30,408 bases of DNA from Haplomitrium mnioides (Eukaryota > Marchantiophyta > Haplomitriopsida > Calobryales). A program made the position numbers and the translations under genes. The notes beneath the pieces were generated by a model. That model was given only the letters and a program-made list of their open reading frames with translations, ran no database searches and was not told the DNA's origin. The DNA lies in assembly GCA_049999725.1 (NCBI GenBank), contig JBNGIS010020332.1, positions 1 to 30,408 of the forward strand, read 5' to 3'. Of the stretch, positions 17,197-25,398 are shown piece by piece; within the stretch, counting starts at the first letter, position 1, and each line of letters opens with the position of its first letter.

Positions 17197-18520
17197 CGTA
17201 AATGGCATGACCTGATAGCAAAGATCCCTGACAGAGGGATGTCACGCCTCCTTGAGGGGCAGGACACATACGAAAACGAGACTGGACCGGAGTTTTCACT
17301 TCTACACAAGAGATTCACCCGATCGCAGTATCCCTGTGGAGTGCTGATACTGATCTGAAAGTGGGCATCCTGACTCAGGCCTCTTCACTCCCTCTTTCAT
17401 GGTCATGGTTCTTTGTTACCTGTACATGTACCCTGATTAGAAAAGGAAATTGACCTCAGCTTCCTCCTTCAGAGATTATGAGGAAAATGAGAGTCAGCAC
17501 AGTGCCCAGAGGTCAGAATTCTGAGTATAAATTACGTGGCTCCTTTGTCGGAGAGGGAAATTGGGAGCCTGGAATGTGGGTCGTGGAAATAACTCCCCCC
17601 TCAGTAGCTACTTCACAAAGAAAGGCCGTCGGTTCATCCTGGACCGGCCATCTACAGTAGTTCCGGTTATGGACCTCTGAAAAGCACACGGTCCGATTGA
17701 CTCTGCACACTCCTCCAGATGGACTGATATATGGGACGTGAGCAGATCAGCCAAAGAAGCCTCATTAATGTGGCTTTTTGTCCAAAAGAGCTGTGCAAGT
17801 TGGGAGCTTCAGAAAAAAAAACAGAGAAGCCTGGCTTTGAGATTGATGCAAGATGTGTCTGCTGCAAGGAGGATTTATTGGAAGACTTTATTCACTGTTT
17901 CTGGTTCTGTCCTAGGATCAACACTATCTGGAGGTGGGCAGGAAATATCACTAACAGATTAGTGTTCTCCATTTCGGGGAATGCCAAAAGGTGGAAGCCA
18001 ACATGGCGCAACGCATCCTAGGCAACAGAATTCCAAAGGCACTGGTCATAGCGCAAGAGATCTGGTCCTTACTAAGAGGAACAGTACTTTACTCCATATG
18101 GCTGTCTAGGAATGCAATAGTGTTGGAGAAGTCACACATGGATATGAACTGCTTGAAAAAGAAAATCTGGATGAGACGGATTGAGTACGGAAAAGAAGCT
18201 TGGCGTGATGGTTGTAGAGAGTGGATAAAGGCTTAAAATAAAGAGAAAAGAGAAAAATTCTTGAAGCCTTTGACAGAACATGGGGTGCTAGGCATTTGCT
18301 TTGTATCCGTGATGAGGACTCAATTTACTGGAATTTGGATGTTAGTAGTAATCTGGATTGAGGGCATTGGGCTAGTGTTGTTTACTAGGCTAGATCCCGA
18401 AAGGGATTGATTGGTTGTTGGTTTTTGCTGCTCGGCCTGATTGCTGGCCACGATTGTTCCCTTGGTGCTTGAAAGTAAATAAAGTTGTTTGCTTTTGGTC
18501 AAAAGAAAAAGAGAAAAAAG
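17197..18520 (+). pseudogene. L1-type LINE ORF2 C-terminus and 3' UTR
   Basis: 5'-truncated. The zinc-binding zf-RVT motif typical of plant LINE ORF2 C-termini (CVCCKEDLLEDFIHCFWFCP) starts at 17854, followed by IWLSRNAIVLEKSHMDMN and RRIEYGKEAWRDGCRE. Frameshifts and stops are frequent upstream (near 17360, 17650, 17700). Homology with the copy at 21985-22499 shows that the protein should end SSNLD, near 18360. The 3' UTR holds GGGATTGATTGGTTGTTGG...GCTCGGCC, AATAAA and an A-rich tail. The reverse transcriptase domain itself is absent. Confidence 0.85.
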
Positions 18521-18553
18521 AAGAGAAAGAGAGCTGGAGGGCAGCCTTGATGA

Positions 18554-19115
18554 ACTGAACAGAACAGAATAGAATAGAATAGAATAGAGTTAAATAGAAT
18601 AGAATTGAGTTTGAATAAAAGCCCGGAGCAGGCCTAGGGCCATAAGGAGTGAGAGTAGAATGTGCACAAGAGCGTGGAAGGGTGCAAAAAACCAAAGTAG
18701 TAAGCTAAATATTGCAAAGCTAGAAAGAAGTTGAGCGGGGACAAACCTGCTTGTGAGCCATATGCTCAAGTCTCTTGTGACTAATCTCTATGTCTCTAAT
18801 CTGTATGTCTAAGTGTAAAAAAAAAAAAAAATCGAAATCTAGGCAGCATGAGGTCTCAAAAGAAGAGCGCCATGGTGTTTGAGAAATTGTTGAAGTGTCC
18901 AATTCTGTTCTAGAAAGGCCCCATGATACCTTTCCCGTTATCTCATAGTACCTGGGCCAACAGAAGATGATGTGGTGTATATCTTCTGTGACTTGTCGGT
19001 TCCACTGGAGGCACAGCAACTTATAAGGTTGTATTTTGTTGTCAATTTGGCTGTTTGGCATCCAGCAATACTGCACTGAATTTGGTTCACACCTTCACAC
19101 AACAGAGCACTGGAC
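18554..19115 (-). mobile_element. Pentanucleotide-tailed LINE 3' end, copy 3 (longest)
   Basis: Begins on + with AGAAT repeats, then the conserved CCTAGGGCCATAAGGA region and GAGCGGGGACAAACC hairpin. The minus-strand coding part is longer than in copies 1 and 2 (NKIQPYKLLCLQWNRQVTEDIHHIIFCWPRYYEI), with frameshifts. A 15-base A run near 18820 interrupts it on +. The right end is approximate. Confidence 0.75.
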
Positions 19116-19608
19116 AGGATTATGATCATGTGCCTATTGATATGATGAACCTATATGTTGTTGTATCATTGGTTGGACTGGTTGTTGACTGTGACTGCTG
19201 TTGAGGCTTGGACTAAGGATTTGCTGCTTTCTAATAAGAGAAGGAAAGGGTGAAGAGAAGCCTTTGATGGAAGAAGGATCAGAAAGTCTGTCCATTGTGG
19301 CATATCTGCTCTTTTCTTAGGAGGGAGTGTATAATTTTTTCATATTAAATTGAAATTAAAATTGAATCAACGAGTTGAAAGTTTGCTTGGCAACTTTCCT
19401 CTAGGCTACCTGTCACTTGCCAAGATATATATGGTTTGTCAATACTTATTACAAATAAAACTAGTTTTGCCTGCTGGATACTTGCATGACTGAGTTTGTT
19501 ATGTAACAAGAAGTGAAGCCTATGGTGAGACATTTTTTTTGAGTGGCATAGATGCTGTTTATGTTGCAGATATACTATATCAAATTGATGCTATTGAGTT
19601 GTGTTCAG
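19116..19608. other. Unique intron sequence before exon C
   Basis: AT-rich, no open frame of note and no repeat shared with the window. It ends in the acceptor TGTTCAG of the exon at 19609. Confidence 0.5.
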
Positions 19609-19698
19609 GGTCTTATTCCAGTTGTAAATTCCATTCTTCCAATGGCTTCACTGTCTTACAAGAAAGCAAGACGATCTGATTTAAGTTCGTTCCTTAAG
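19609..19698 (+). CDS. SGR6: SGR6/MROH1-like HEAT-repeat protein, exon C
   Basis: Thirty in-frame codons (GLIPVVNSILPMASLSYKKA ... SSFLK) between acceptor GTTCAG and donor GTATGC, phase 0 at both ends. In the family as I recall it, this segment (L-x-x-I/V-L-S-x-LLPVV...) comes directly after the one in exon B, which supports joining across the 15.9-kb intron. An R-element starts only 22 bp past its donor. Confidence 0.68.
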
Positions 19699-19720
19699 GT
19701 ATGCTATATGAATCTTCATA

Positions 19721-19996
19721 CTGATGCTTGAGAGTTGACAGAATTTGATTAGTTTGGATTCTTGGTTGAGTGCTAGGCATCATCATGACTGAGTTTTCCC
19801 GTTACTTCCGGAAAGTGGCAAAAACTCAGTACCAAGATTGATCAGGACCTGCTGTCGGGAACTGACGAAACCAGCAGGCAGTTGTGGCAACTTGTCACTG
19901 CTACACATTATGAGGCTGAATAGTCTGAAACTTTGTGTTTGACACCACATAGTCAAGGCTATACTCTATGTGTGCACAGTTTTGATGTGTGTAGGT
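19721..19996 (+). repeat. R-element copy 4, truncated at both ends
   Basis: Starts CTGATGCTTGAGAG, so it lacks about 9 bp of the 5' end, and is lost after GATGTGTGTAGG. It retains hairpins ACTGAGTTT/AAACTCAGT and CCTGCTG/CAGCAGG. It lies within the 510-bp intron between exons C and D, and close to donor 19699. Confidence 0.8.
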
Positions 19997-20208
19997 CATA
20001 TCAATGTCTTAGATTACAGATGGTGCTTAATGTGCTGTGAATCATCTGGTGCGCTTGAATTTGACTCTCATGTCCATTTCTCTAAGAAGAGTCAATATAC
20101 AATCAGAATCAACAAACATTGTGGCATTTTTACTAGCCGATGCAAACTAAAGCTCTTGTGGGCATGTTTATTGTTGTATATAAAATTGTGATTAATGAAC
20201 TTTTGCAG

Positions 20209-20286
20209 AACTTCAATGAGGTGATGCATTGTTTTGTAACCATCGGTGTGGTGTATCCTGATGATACTTTTGCGGATTTAATAATG
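20209..20286 (+). CDS. SGR6: SGR6/MROH1-like HEAT-repeat protein, exon D
   Basis: Twenty-six codons, NFNEVMHCFVTIGVVYPDD ... ADLIM, between acceptor TTTTGCAG and donor GTATCG, phase 0. The NEV-HCF-T-G-VYP-D pattern is, from memory, one of the most conserved stretches of plant SGR6-like proteins. It anchors the identification. Confidence 0.75.
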
Positions 20287-20619
20287 GTATCGCATCTGCC
20301 TCCTCTTGCTTTGATGTTTGGTGGTGGTGGTTGTTGTTGTTAATGATTCTGAAAGGGATTAAGGCTTCCTATCTTTCAACAAGAAATTGTAATAATTGCC
20401 AAATGTAAAAAAATTGGTAATCAGTTATGTTGTTGTGATAACCAGTTCTTTTTGCATCCCAGAACATGCTTTCTTGAAATTGTTCTTAAAGTAGTAATTT
20501 CACTTGTAAATTCAATTTCTTGACCATACAATTTTTAACATTAATTGCAATACACTGAGTCTTTCCTTCCGCTGTGTACTGTGCTTGTCACTTGACATGA
20601 TGTGGCGTTGTTGATCCAG

Positions 20620-20687
20620 CGTACTGGATCAAGAGAAGATTCCATTCGACTAGGTGCTCTCTCAGTTCTCAAGCATCTTGTGACAAG
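20620..20687 (+). CDS. SGR6: SGR6/MROH1-like HEAT-repeat protein, exon E
   Basis: RTGSREDSIRLGALSVLKHL followed by VTR; acceptor TGATCCAG, donor GTAGTC. It ends with two bases of an arginine codon, completed by exon F. GAL-VLKHL is a family hallmark from memory. Confidence 0.75.
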
Positions 20688-20827
20688 GTAGTCTCGGAAC
20701 ATTGTCTTACATATCTGTCATGTACTGTGGGTTATATTAATCAGGTTATAGAGAAGAGGAGACTGTTGATGGTGGGAGCAATTTTAGCAAACTTGTGACT
20801 TGGTAATAGTGGATATAGTCCCCTATC

Positions 20828-20938
20828 TTTTTTTTTTTTTTTTTTTTTTTTGACCGAAAGCAAACAACTTTATTTACTTTCAAACATCAAAGGTACAACC
20901 GCGGCCAGCAATCAGGCCGAGTGGCAAAACCATCAACC
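20828..20938 (-). mobile_element. 111-bp A-tailed SINE-like insert in intron E-F
   Basis: Minus-strand copy of the LINE 3' tail: a T run on + (from 20828), then AATAAAGTTG and GCTCGGCC-like sequence in reverse. Perfect 15-bp target-site duplication ATATAGTCCCCTATC at 20813-20827 and 20939-20953. Confidence 0.92.
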
Positions 20939-21019
20939 ATATAGTCCCCTATCCCATCAGTTTACAATCAGTGTGCATGCACAGCACTTGTGTTTCAAAA
21001 TGAGAAACCAATCACCATG

Positions 21020-21141
21020 AAAGGGATCGAGTGTTTTTGGTTGTTTTGCCACTAAGCTTGATTGTTGGCCCCAGCTGTTCCTTTGATGCGTGAAAGTGAG
21101 TAAAGTTTTGGCTGTCAGTCAAAAAAGAAAATGAGAAAAAG
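21020..21141 (+). mobile_element. 122-bp A-tailed SINE-like insert in intron E-F
   Basis: Diverged copy of the same tail family (AAAGGGATCGAG ... GATTGTTGGCCCC ... GAGTAAAGTTTTGG ... GTC and A-rich tail). A 16-bp target-site duplication GAAACCAATCACCATG lies at 21004-21019 and 21142-21157. It ends 49 bp before exon F. Confidence 0.88.
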
Positions 21142-21190
21142 GAAACCAATCACCATGGAACTTAGACACATCTGCCGTTACTGTTGACAG

Positions 21191-21290
21191 GTTGTCAGAA
21201 AAATGGGTTGCAAAGAAGTCAATTCTAGCAGATGCAGTAAAATCTGCACTTCAAGACCATGACTTGAATTCAAGAAAAGCAACAGCTGAG
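21191..21290 (+). CDS. SGR6: SGR6/MROH1-like HEAT-repeat protein, exon F
   Basis: Completes the split arginine codon and encodes 33 codons, LSEKWVAKKSILADAVKSAL then QDHDLNSRKATAE. Acceptor TGACAG, donor GTGCAT, phase 0 at the end. Matches the LSE-W---LLVEAVK-LL-D---VRKAL-E HEAT helix pair as remembered from the family. Confidence 0.75.
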
Positions 21291-21459
21291 GTGCATGCAT
21301 TGATTCCAGTCTCTTGTCTGTACTTGTTCCTTGGGTAGTTTAAGACCTATTGCAGCTGCTAGCTCTCCTACATATATTGTGTAGTTTGCCAAATATAATT
21401 TCAAAATATAATTGCTCTTTTTGGATCTCATGGTTTTTTGTGGGATTTTGTTGTTGTAG

Positions 21460-21639
21460 CTGATTGTTTCCATGGCAGCAAATGGCTATCTTGAAGTAGA
21501 CAACAATGAAATTTTTATGGAGTTCCTGGTCAGGCAGTGTGCGATTGCTGATGTAGAAGTGGAACAATTTAAGACAGAGCAGGCATCAATGGAGAGGGCT
21601 ATTCAGGCAATAGGAATGCAGCTTCCTAATAAAAATGAG
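21460..21639 (+). CDS. SGR6: SGR6/MROH1-like HEAT-repeat protein, exon G
   Basis: Sixty codons: LIVSMAANGYLEVDNNEIFM, EFLVRQCAIADVEVE, and a lysine/glutamine-rich linker ending LPNKNE. Acceptor TTGTAG, donor GTATAA. The LIV-MA---YL------F-E-LVR-CA motif matches the family as I recall it. All seven exons give 723 bp with no stop. The next exon is not within the remaining 8.7 kb, so this intron is also very long. Confidence 0.73.
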
Positions 21640-21729
21640 GTATAAAAATAAACTATGCATACCCATAAAATTATCTCAAATTAAATATTCCTCCTGACAT
21701 CTCGGGCATACATAGGGGCACTATTTATG

Positions 21730-21840
21730 CAGAGTTCGATTGATTTAAATCCCAAACCGGCCTGAAGGCATCATAACCTTAGTGTAATGTGAGCCGAGGT
21801 GTGAGAAAGTAGCAACAAACAAGAAAACTATAGACAGTAT
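21730..21840 (-). repeat. Diverged pentanucleotide-tailed LINE 3' UTR relic
   Basis: GATTGATTTAAATCCCAAACC..GCC and GTGTGAGAAAGTAG resemble the start of the 3' UTR (on +) of the LINEs at 15193 and 16197. No tail remains. Confidence 0.4.
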
Positions 21841-21984
21841 GCAAAAAATAGAAGAGTGGGCCATGTCCACTGACAAGGCAAGTGGTGATTCTCAAACTCT
21901 AAATACAAAGAAAGCCATCATGTCTGCAGAGGAAAAATGTTTGCAGATGCCAGTCCATCAGATATTCTACATTACATTCATACA

Positions 21985-22499
21985 TCTCCTTTTCTTTTTT
22001 TTCTGGGACCAAAAGCAAACAATTTTATGTACTTTCAAGCACCAAGGGAAGAACCGCGGCCAGCAATCAGGCTAAGCGGCAAAAACCTACAACCAATCAA
22101 TCCCTTTCGGGAACTAGCCTAGTGACCAACAGTAACCCAATGTCCTCAATCCAGATTACTACTAACATCACAATTCCAGTGAACTGAGTCCTCATCACGG
22201 ATACAAAGCGAATGCCTGGCACCCCATGTTCTGTCAAAGGCTTCAAGATATTTTTCTTCTTTCTCTTCTATTTGAGCCTGTGTACAGTCTCTACAAGCAT
22301 CACGCCAAGCTTTCTTTCTGTACTCAATCAGTCTCATCCAAATTTTATTTTTTAAGCAGTACATATTCATGTGCGACTTCTCGAACACTATTGCATTCCT
22401 AGATAGCCATATGGAGTGAAATACTGTTCGTTTTAGTAAGGAGTAGATCTCTTGCGGGCACCCATAGTTTCCAGTCACCAACCCTTGGTTTCCTAACAT
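21985..22499 (-). pseudogene. L1-type LINE ORF2 C-terminus and 3' UTR, minus strand
   Basis: Second copy of the LINE tail at 17197-18520. It is open in one frame from 22499 to the stop at 22146: EIYSLLKRTVFHSIWLSRNA, IEYRKKAWRDACRDC, ending VSSNLD. The 3' UTR follows, ending at a T-rich tract on + (about 21985-22000). 5'-truncated before the zf-RVT motif. Confidence 0.85.
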
Positions 22500-22932
22500 T
22501 TATAAATTCAGATGGAATTCATGGTGGTTCATTTGTTTTTCCAGCCATCAGTTTCATACAAGAACACTTTGTTGCATTTCTTCACTTGTCAATTTCGCTT
22601 GCTAGTTGGACTAGGTCAGAGCATCCTCACTCATGATTTCTGTAAAAATTTCAGGAATTTGGAAATTTGCTAAAATTTCAGCAACGTTTCAGTCCATGCA
22701 GGGGAATACAAATTTTTTGTTCTTCTTTAGATTGTGGGAATATTTTTGCAGTCGTTTCTTACTGTGTGCCTCTGAAATGGATTTGTTTTGTTTCGTTTGT
22801 GAATAAAAATTTACCTTTGTTCAATTTGAAATACCAACCACTGCCAAATCCGAAAAAAACAACAAAGAAAAAAGGAGTTTTTTGTCATCCTATGACATTG
22901 TTCCCCACATAAATAATGATTGAATTATATGT
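22500..22932. other. Intron sequence without recognised features
   Basis: AT-rich with T- and A-runs. No exon with HEAT-like coding potential and no repeat shared with the rest of the window. Confidence 0.45.
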
Positions 22933-22947
22933 ATATTATTTACGGAT

Positions 22948-23553
22948 AGGTTTTTCCTAGACTATTGCAGCTTCCATGTAAGTGTCGTTGTGGTTAGTTT
23001 TGCTCTCCACAGCTTCATAACTAATATATTCAGTGACTTTTGCGGATGTTCTGCATCCAAGTACTCACCAGTGATGCGCTTCATGTGCTATGTTCAGGGT
23101 GCAGAAGGCCCCAATCACTAACTTTTCAGCAGACCTCTCTGGGAGTTATGCTCTTTGATGTTTGCTTCACAAGATCAAACTAAAGTCAAATGAATGATGT
23201 CGCAAACTGATGCTTGAGAGTTGACAGATTTTGATTAGTTGGATTCTTGGTGGAGTGCTAGGCATCATCATGACTGAGTTTTCCCGTTACTTCCGGAAAG
23301 TGGCAGAAACTCAGTACGACGATTGATCAGGACCTGCTGTCGGGAACTGACGAAACCAGCAGGAAGTTGTGGCAGCTTGTCACTGCTACACATGATGAGG
23401 CTGAATAGCCTGAAACTTTGTGTTTGACACCACAGAGTCAAGGCTGCACTCTATGCGTGCACAGTTGTGATATGTGTAGGTTTTTCCTAGACTATTGCAG
23501 CTTCCATTTAAGTGTCGTTGTGGTTAGTTTAGCTCTCCACAGCTTCATAACTA
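22948..23553 (+). mobile_element. Composite R-element: tail, spacer and full copy, with 15-bp duplication
   Basis: Consists of the last ~80 bp of an R-element (22948-23026), a 172-bp spacer (23027-23198), then a full R-element (23199-23553). The whole is flanked by a perfect 15-bp direct repeat ATATTATTTACGGAT at 22933-22947 and 23554-23568. One insertion event therefore carried one and a fraction units, in the same order as a 5'-truncated tandem transcript. The full copy has the best-preserved hairpins of the window, including GGCT/AGCC and CTTTGTG/CACAGAG. Confidence 0.82.
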
Positions 23554-23568
23554 ATATTATTTACGGAT

Positions 23569-24170
23569 CTGAAGTAGAAGTGCCTGGCAACTAGGACACA
23601 GGCCACCAATAGCAAGCCATAGTCCCTTCTCACCGGGCCTGTAGAATCATTGCATGCTCTGCTAAGGTTAAATGCCAGACCTATGCTTTAATGCACAAGA
23701 TTATCAGCATAATATCCCAAAACCAATATCTATTTTGTCATAGCAGATATAATGTGTGAGATATCTGTGATTGAATGATTTGCATTTTGTTGATAAGGGA
23801 CATTGATATGATGTAACTCAGGATGCAATAATTCAAGTATCTGATGAGTAACAGGGATTGAATACAATGTGCACCGAGATCCAAGCAAAGTAGTAACACA
23901 CGAAAAGAATTGTAAACAGAAAAACAGAACTAAGAGATGTGGGACAAGCCTACCCGCAAGCTGATGTGCTCAAACAGCACCCACCATAAAGAACAGGTTA
24001 AATATGACAATGATTGACACACAGCCATTACACACAAGGAGTTTCAGTTCTTATTTCGTAAGTTCTGATGGCATAACTATCAACATTTAAAATCTTGCCA
24101 GAAATAAACATGAGTTGAGTATAATGAAAAATCGACTTGAAAAATTTCATTGGAAAAACTGGAATTGTAA
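23569..24170. other. Intron sequence with a possible decayed LINE 3' UTR
   Basis: Mostly unrecognised. Around 23845-23990, AAAGTAGTAACAC and GGGACAAGCCTACCCGC ... TGTGCTCA resemble the 3' UTR and its GCGGG/CCCGC stem in the LINEs at 15193 and 16197, strongly diverged. Confidence 0.35.
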
Positions 24171-24263
24171 CTTCGAAGGAGGTTAGGCACTTATCTGGAG
24201 AAGACAGAAGACGTTTTTCGTCAAAAATCGGTTCTCAGCAAGCAAATCGCGAGTAGTGAAATG

Positions 24264-24600
24264 GGGGCCTCCTTATCTCTGCGCGATGAAGGAAAACGAG
24301 GTCTCCCCCTGCGTTCGTGATCAGCAATAATGGGGCGCCTCCCTCTGGCTGTGCGATCAGGAAGAAACGAGGGCGCCTCCCTCTGTTCGCGCGCTAGCAG
24401 AAAAAACGGGGCGTCTCCCTGCGCGAAAAGCAAAACAGGGGGCGCCTCCCTCTTGCTGCTCGATCAGGACGAAACGGGGGGCGCCTCCCTTTGTTCGCGC
24501 AATAGCAGAAAACGGGGCGTGCCTCCCGTGTATTGGCGATGGCAGAATCGGGGTCCTTCCCCAGGCTTCGCGATTAGCAAACGGCCTCCCTTTGGTCTGC
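24264..24600. repeat. GC-rich ~36-bp minisatellite in the Copia-4 LTR
   Basis: About nine degenerate tandem units built on GGGGCGCCTCCCT followed by CGCG...AGCA.AAACG. Strikingly GC-rich against the AT-rich surroundings and rich in CpG. Overlapping open frames here are products of the repeat, not genes. Confidence 0.8.
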
Positions 24601-24761
24601 GCCAGTTTTCCTTCTGCAGATAAACGACTTAGGCAAGAAAACGATGGACATGTCGATATGTGTGAACATGAGGATGCCTCGAATGGGTCCTCTGTTTGTT
24701 TATATACTTGAGTCAGCCGCAGCTGCAAACTAAACAACTATACAAGAGGACTGCACACACC

Positions 24762-24858
24762 AAGGCCAGATGCCCGTAAGCACCCACTCCAGATGCCTGT
24801 AGGCACCTACTCCAGATGCCTGTAATCTGCACCCACTCCAGATGCTCATCAGTGCCTA
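24762..24858. repeat. Second minisatellite of the Copia-4 LTR
   Basis: About four units of 22-27 bp with the core CCAGATGCCYGTA.GCACC.ACT. Confidence 0.75.
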
Positions 24859-25120
24859 ATCAAGATTTGTGTGCCCATGCAGGCACATGCTGATATCTGC
24901 GTCTTCAAGAAATAGTCAACTTCCCAGGAAGCCCCAGGTGCTGACACGTGGCAGTCCCCTTAACTACAACTAACTATTTCTGGCTAGCTAAGGTTAACAA
25001 TAAATCTATTTACAATAGAACCCCCTTCCCAGAATTGAACCTTGGGAAGGACTGGACTTGGATCCTGGGAAGGATCCATCCTCCCACTCAAGCAATGGTT
25101 CTCAACACTCCCACTCAGGA

Positions 25121-25336
25121 CTATCCAAGGTACAATCCCAAGAGGTGCACACATTTCAAATGCTGAGGCCTAGCCAAAGCCTTAGTGAGAGCATCTGGAG
25201 CCATATCCTCTGTAGCAATGAATTCCAGATCAATCTCTGTCCCAGTCTTCTGGCGGATGAAATGGTATCTTGCATAGGTGAATGCTGCCCATGTTGTCCT
25301 CATGAATTGTAGTTGGTTCACTCTACTTGTGGCCAA
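25121..25336 (-). pseudogene. Copia-4 RNase H C-terminal fragment
   Basis: Encodes YHFIRQKTGTEIDLEFIATE, then DMAPDALTKALARPQH, matching the end of copia RNase H (compare IDIQYHFIRDLI and DVLTKVLPQEKH in Copia-2). It stops (TAG) at 25121-25123, a few bases before the polypurine tract. Confidence 0.88.
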
Positions 25337-25398
25337 CCTCTGCCAGGAGCCTTCTAATTGAGATGACCACTGTGGTTGTATGTGTGGGGGGCCATGTA

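Larger units (their letters stand above)
3732..19608 (+). other. 15.9-kb retrotransposon-filled intron of the SGR6-like gene
   Basis: Begins with donor GTATGT and ends with acceptor TGTTCAG. Both flanking exons are phase 0, and their peptides are adjacent in the family. It holds one copia LTR remnant, one copia with paired LTRs, one inverted copia remnant with two LTRs, two kinds of LINE fragments and R-elements. Unique-looking intron DNA remains at 3732-4301 and 19116-19608. Inferred from exon order; a cDNA would be decisive. Confidence 0.65.
24170..25398 (-). mobile_element. Copia-4: minus-strand copia 3' end (RNase H and LTR)
   Basis: Holds the RNase H C-terminus (25121-25336), a polypurine tract (complement of CTCCCACTC at 25109-25117) and an LTR that starts TGTTGAGAACC at 25108 and runs left about 0.9 kb. 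The left LTR end is uncertain. It is cut at 25398 by the 5' LTR of Copia-2; the rest of Copia-4 may lie right of the window. Confidence 0.8.

Noticed and set aside
18780-18840. An A-tail marking a retroinsertion at the 15-base A run.
   Set aside because: The LINE 3' UTR continues on both sides of it and no duplication flanks it; it is more likely an expanded A-run.
23090-23170. A host exon in the spacer of the composite R-element, after a CAG acceptor-like site.
   Set aside because: All frames hit stops within about 20 codons and no HEAT-like sequence appears; the spacer lies inside the 15-bp duplication, so it arrived with the insertion.
23390-23430. A box C/D snoRNA, from ATGATGA followed by CTGA within the R-element.
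   Set aside because: The two boxes are only two bases apart with no guide between them, and no terminal stem brackets them.
24221-24737. Overlapping open frames of 70-126 codons on both strands.
   Set aside because: They are translations of the GC-rich minisatellite in the Copia-4 LTR and have no family resemblance.
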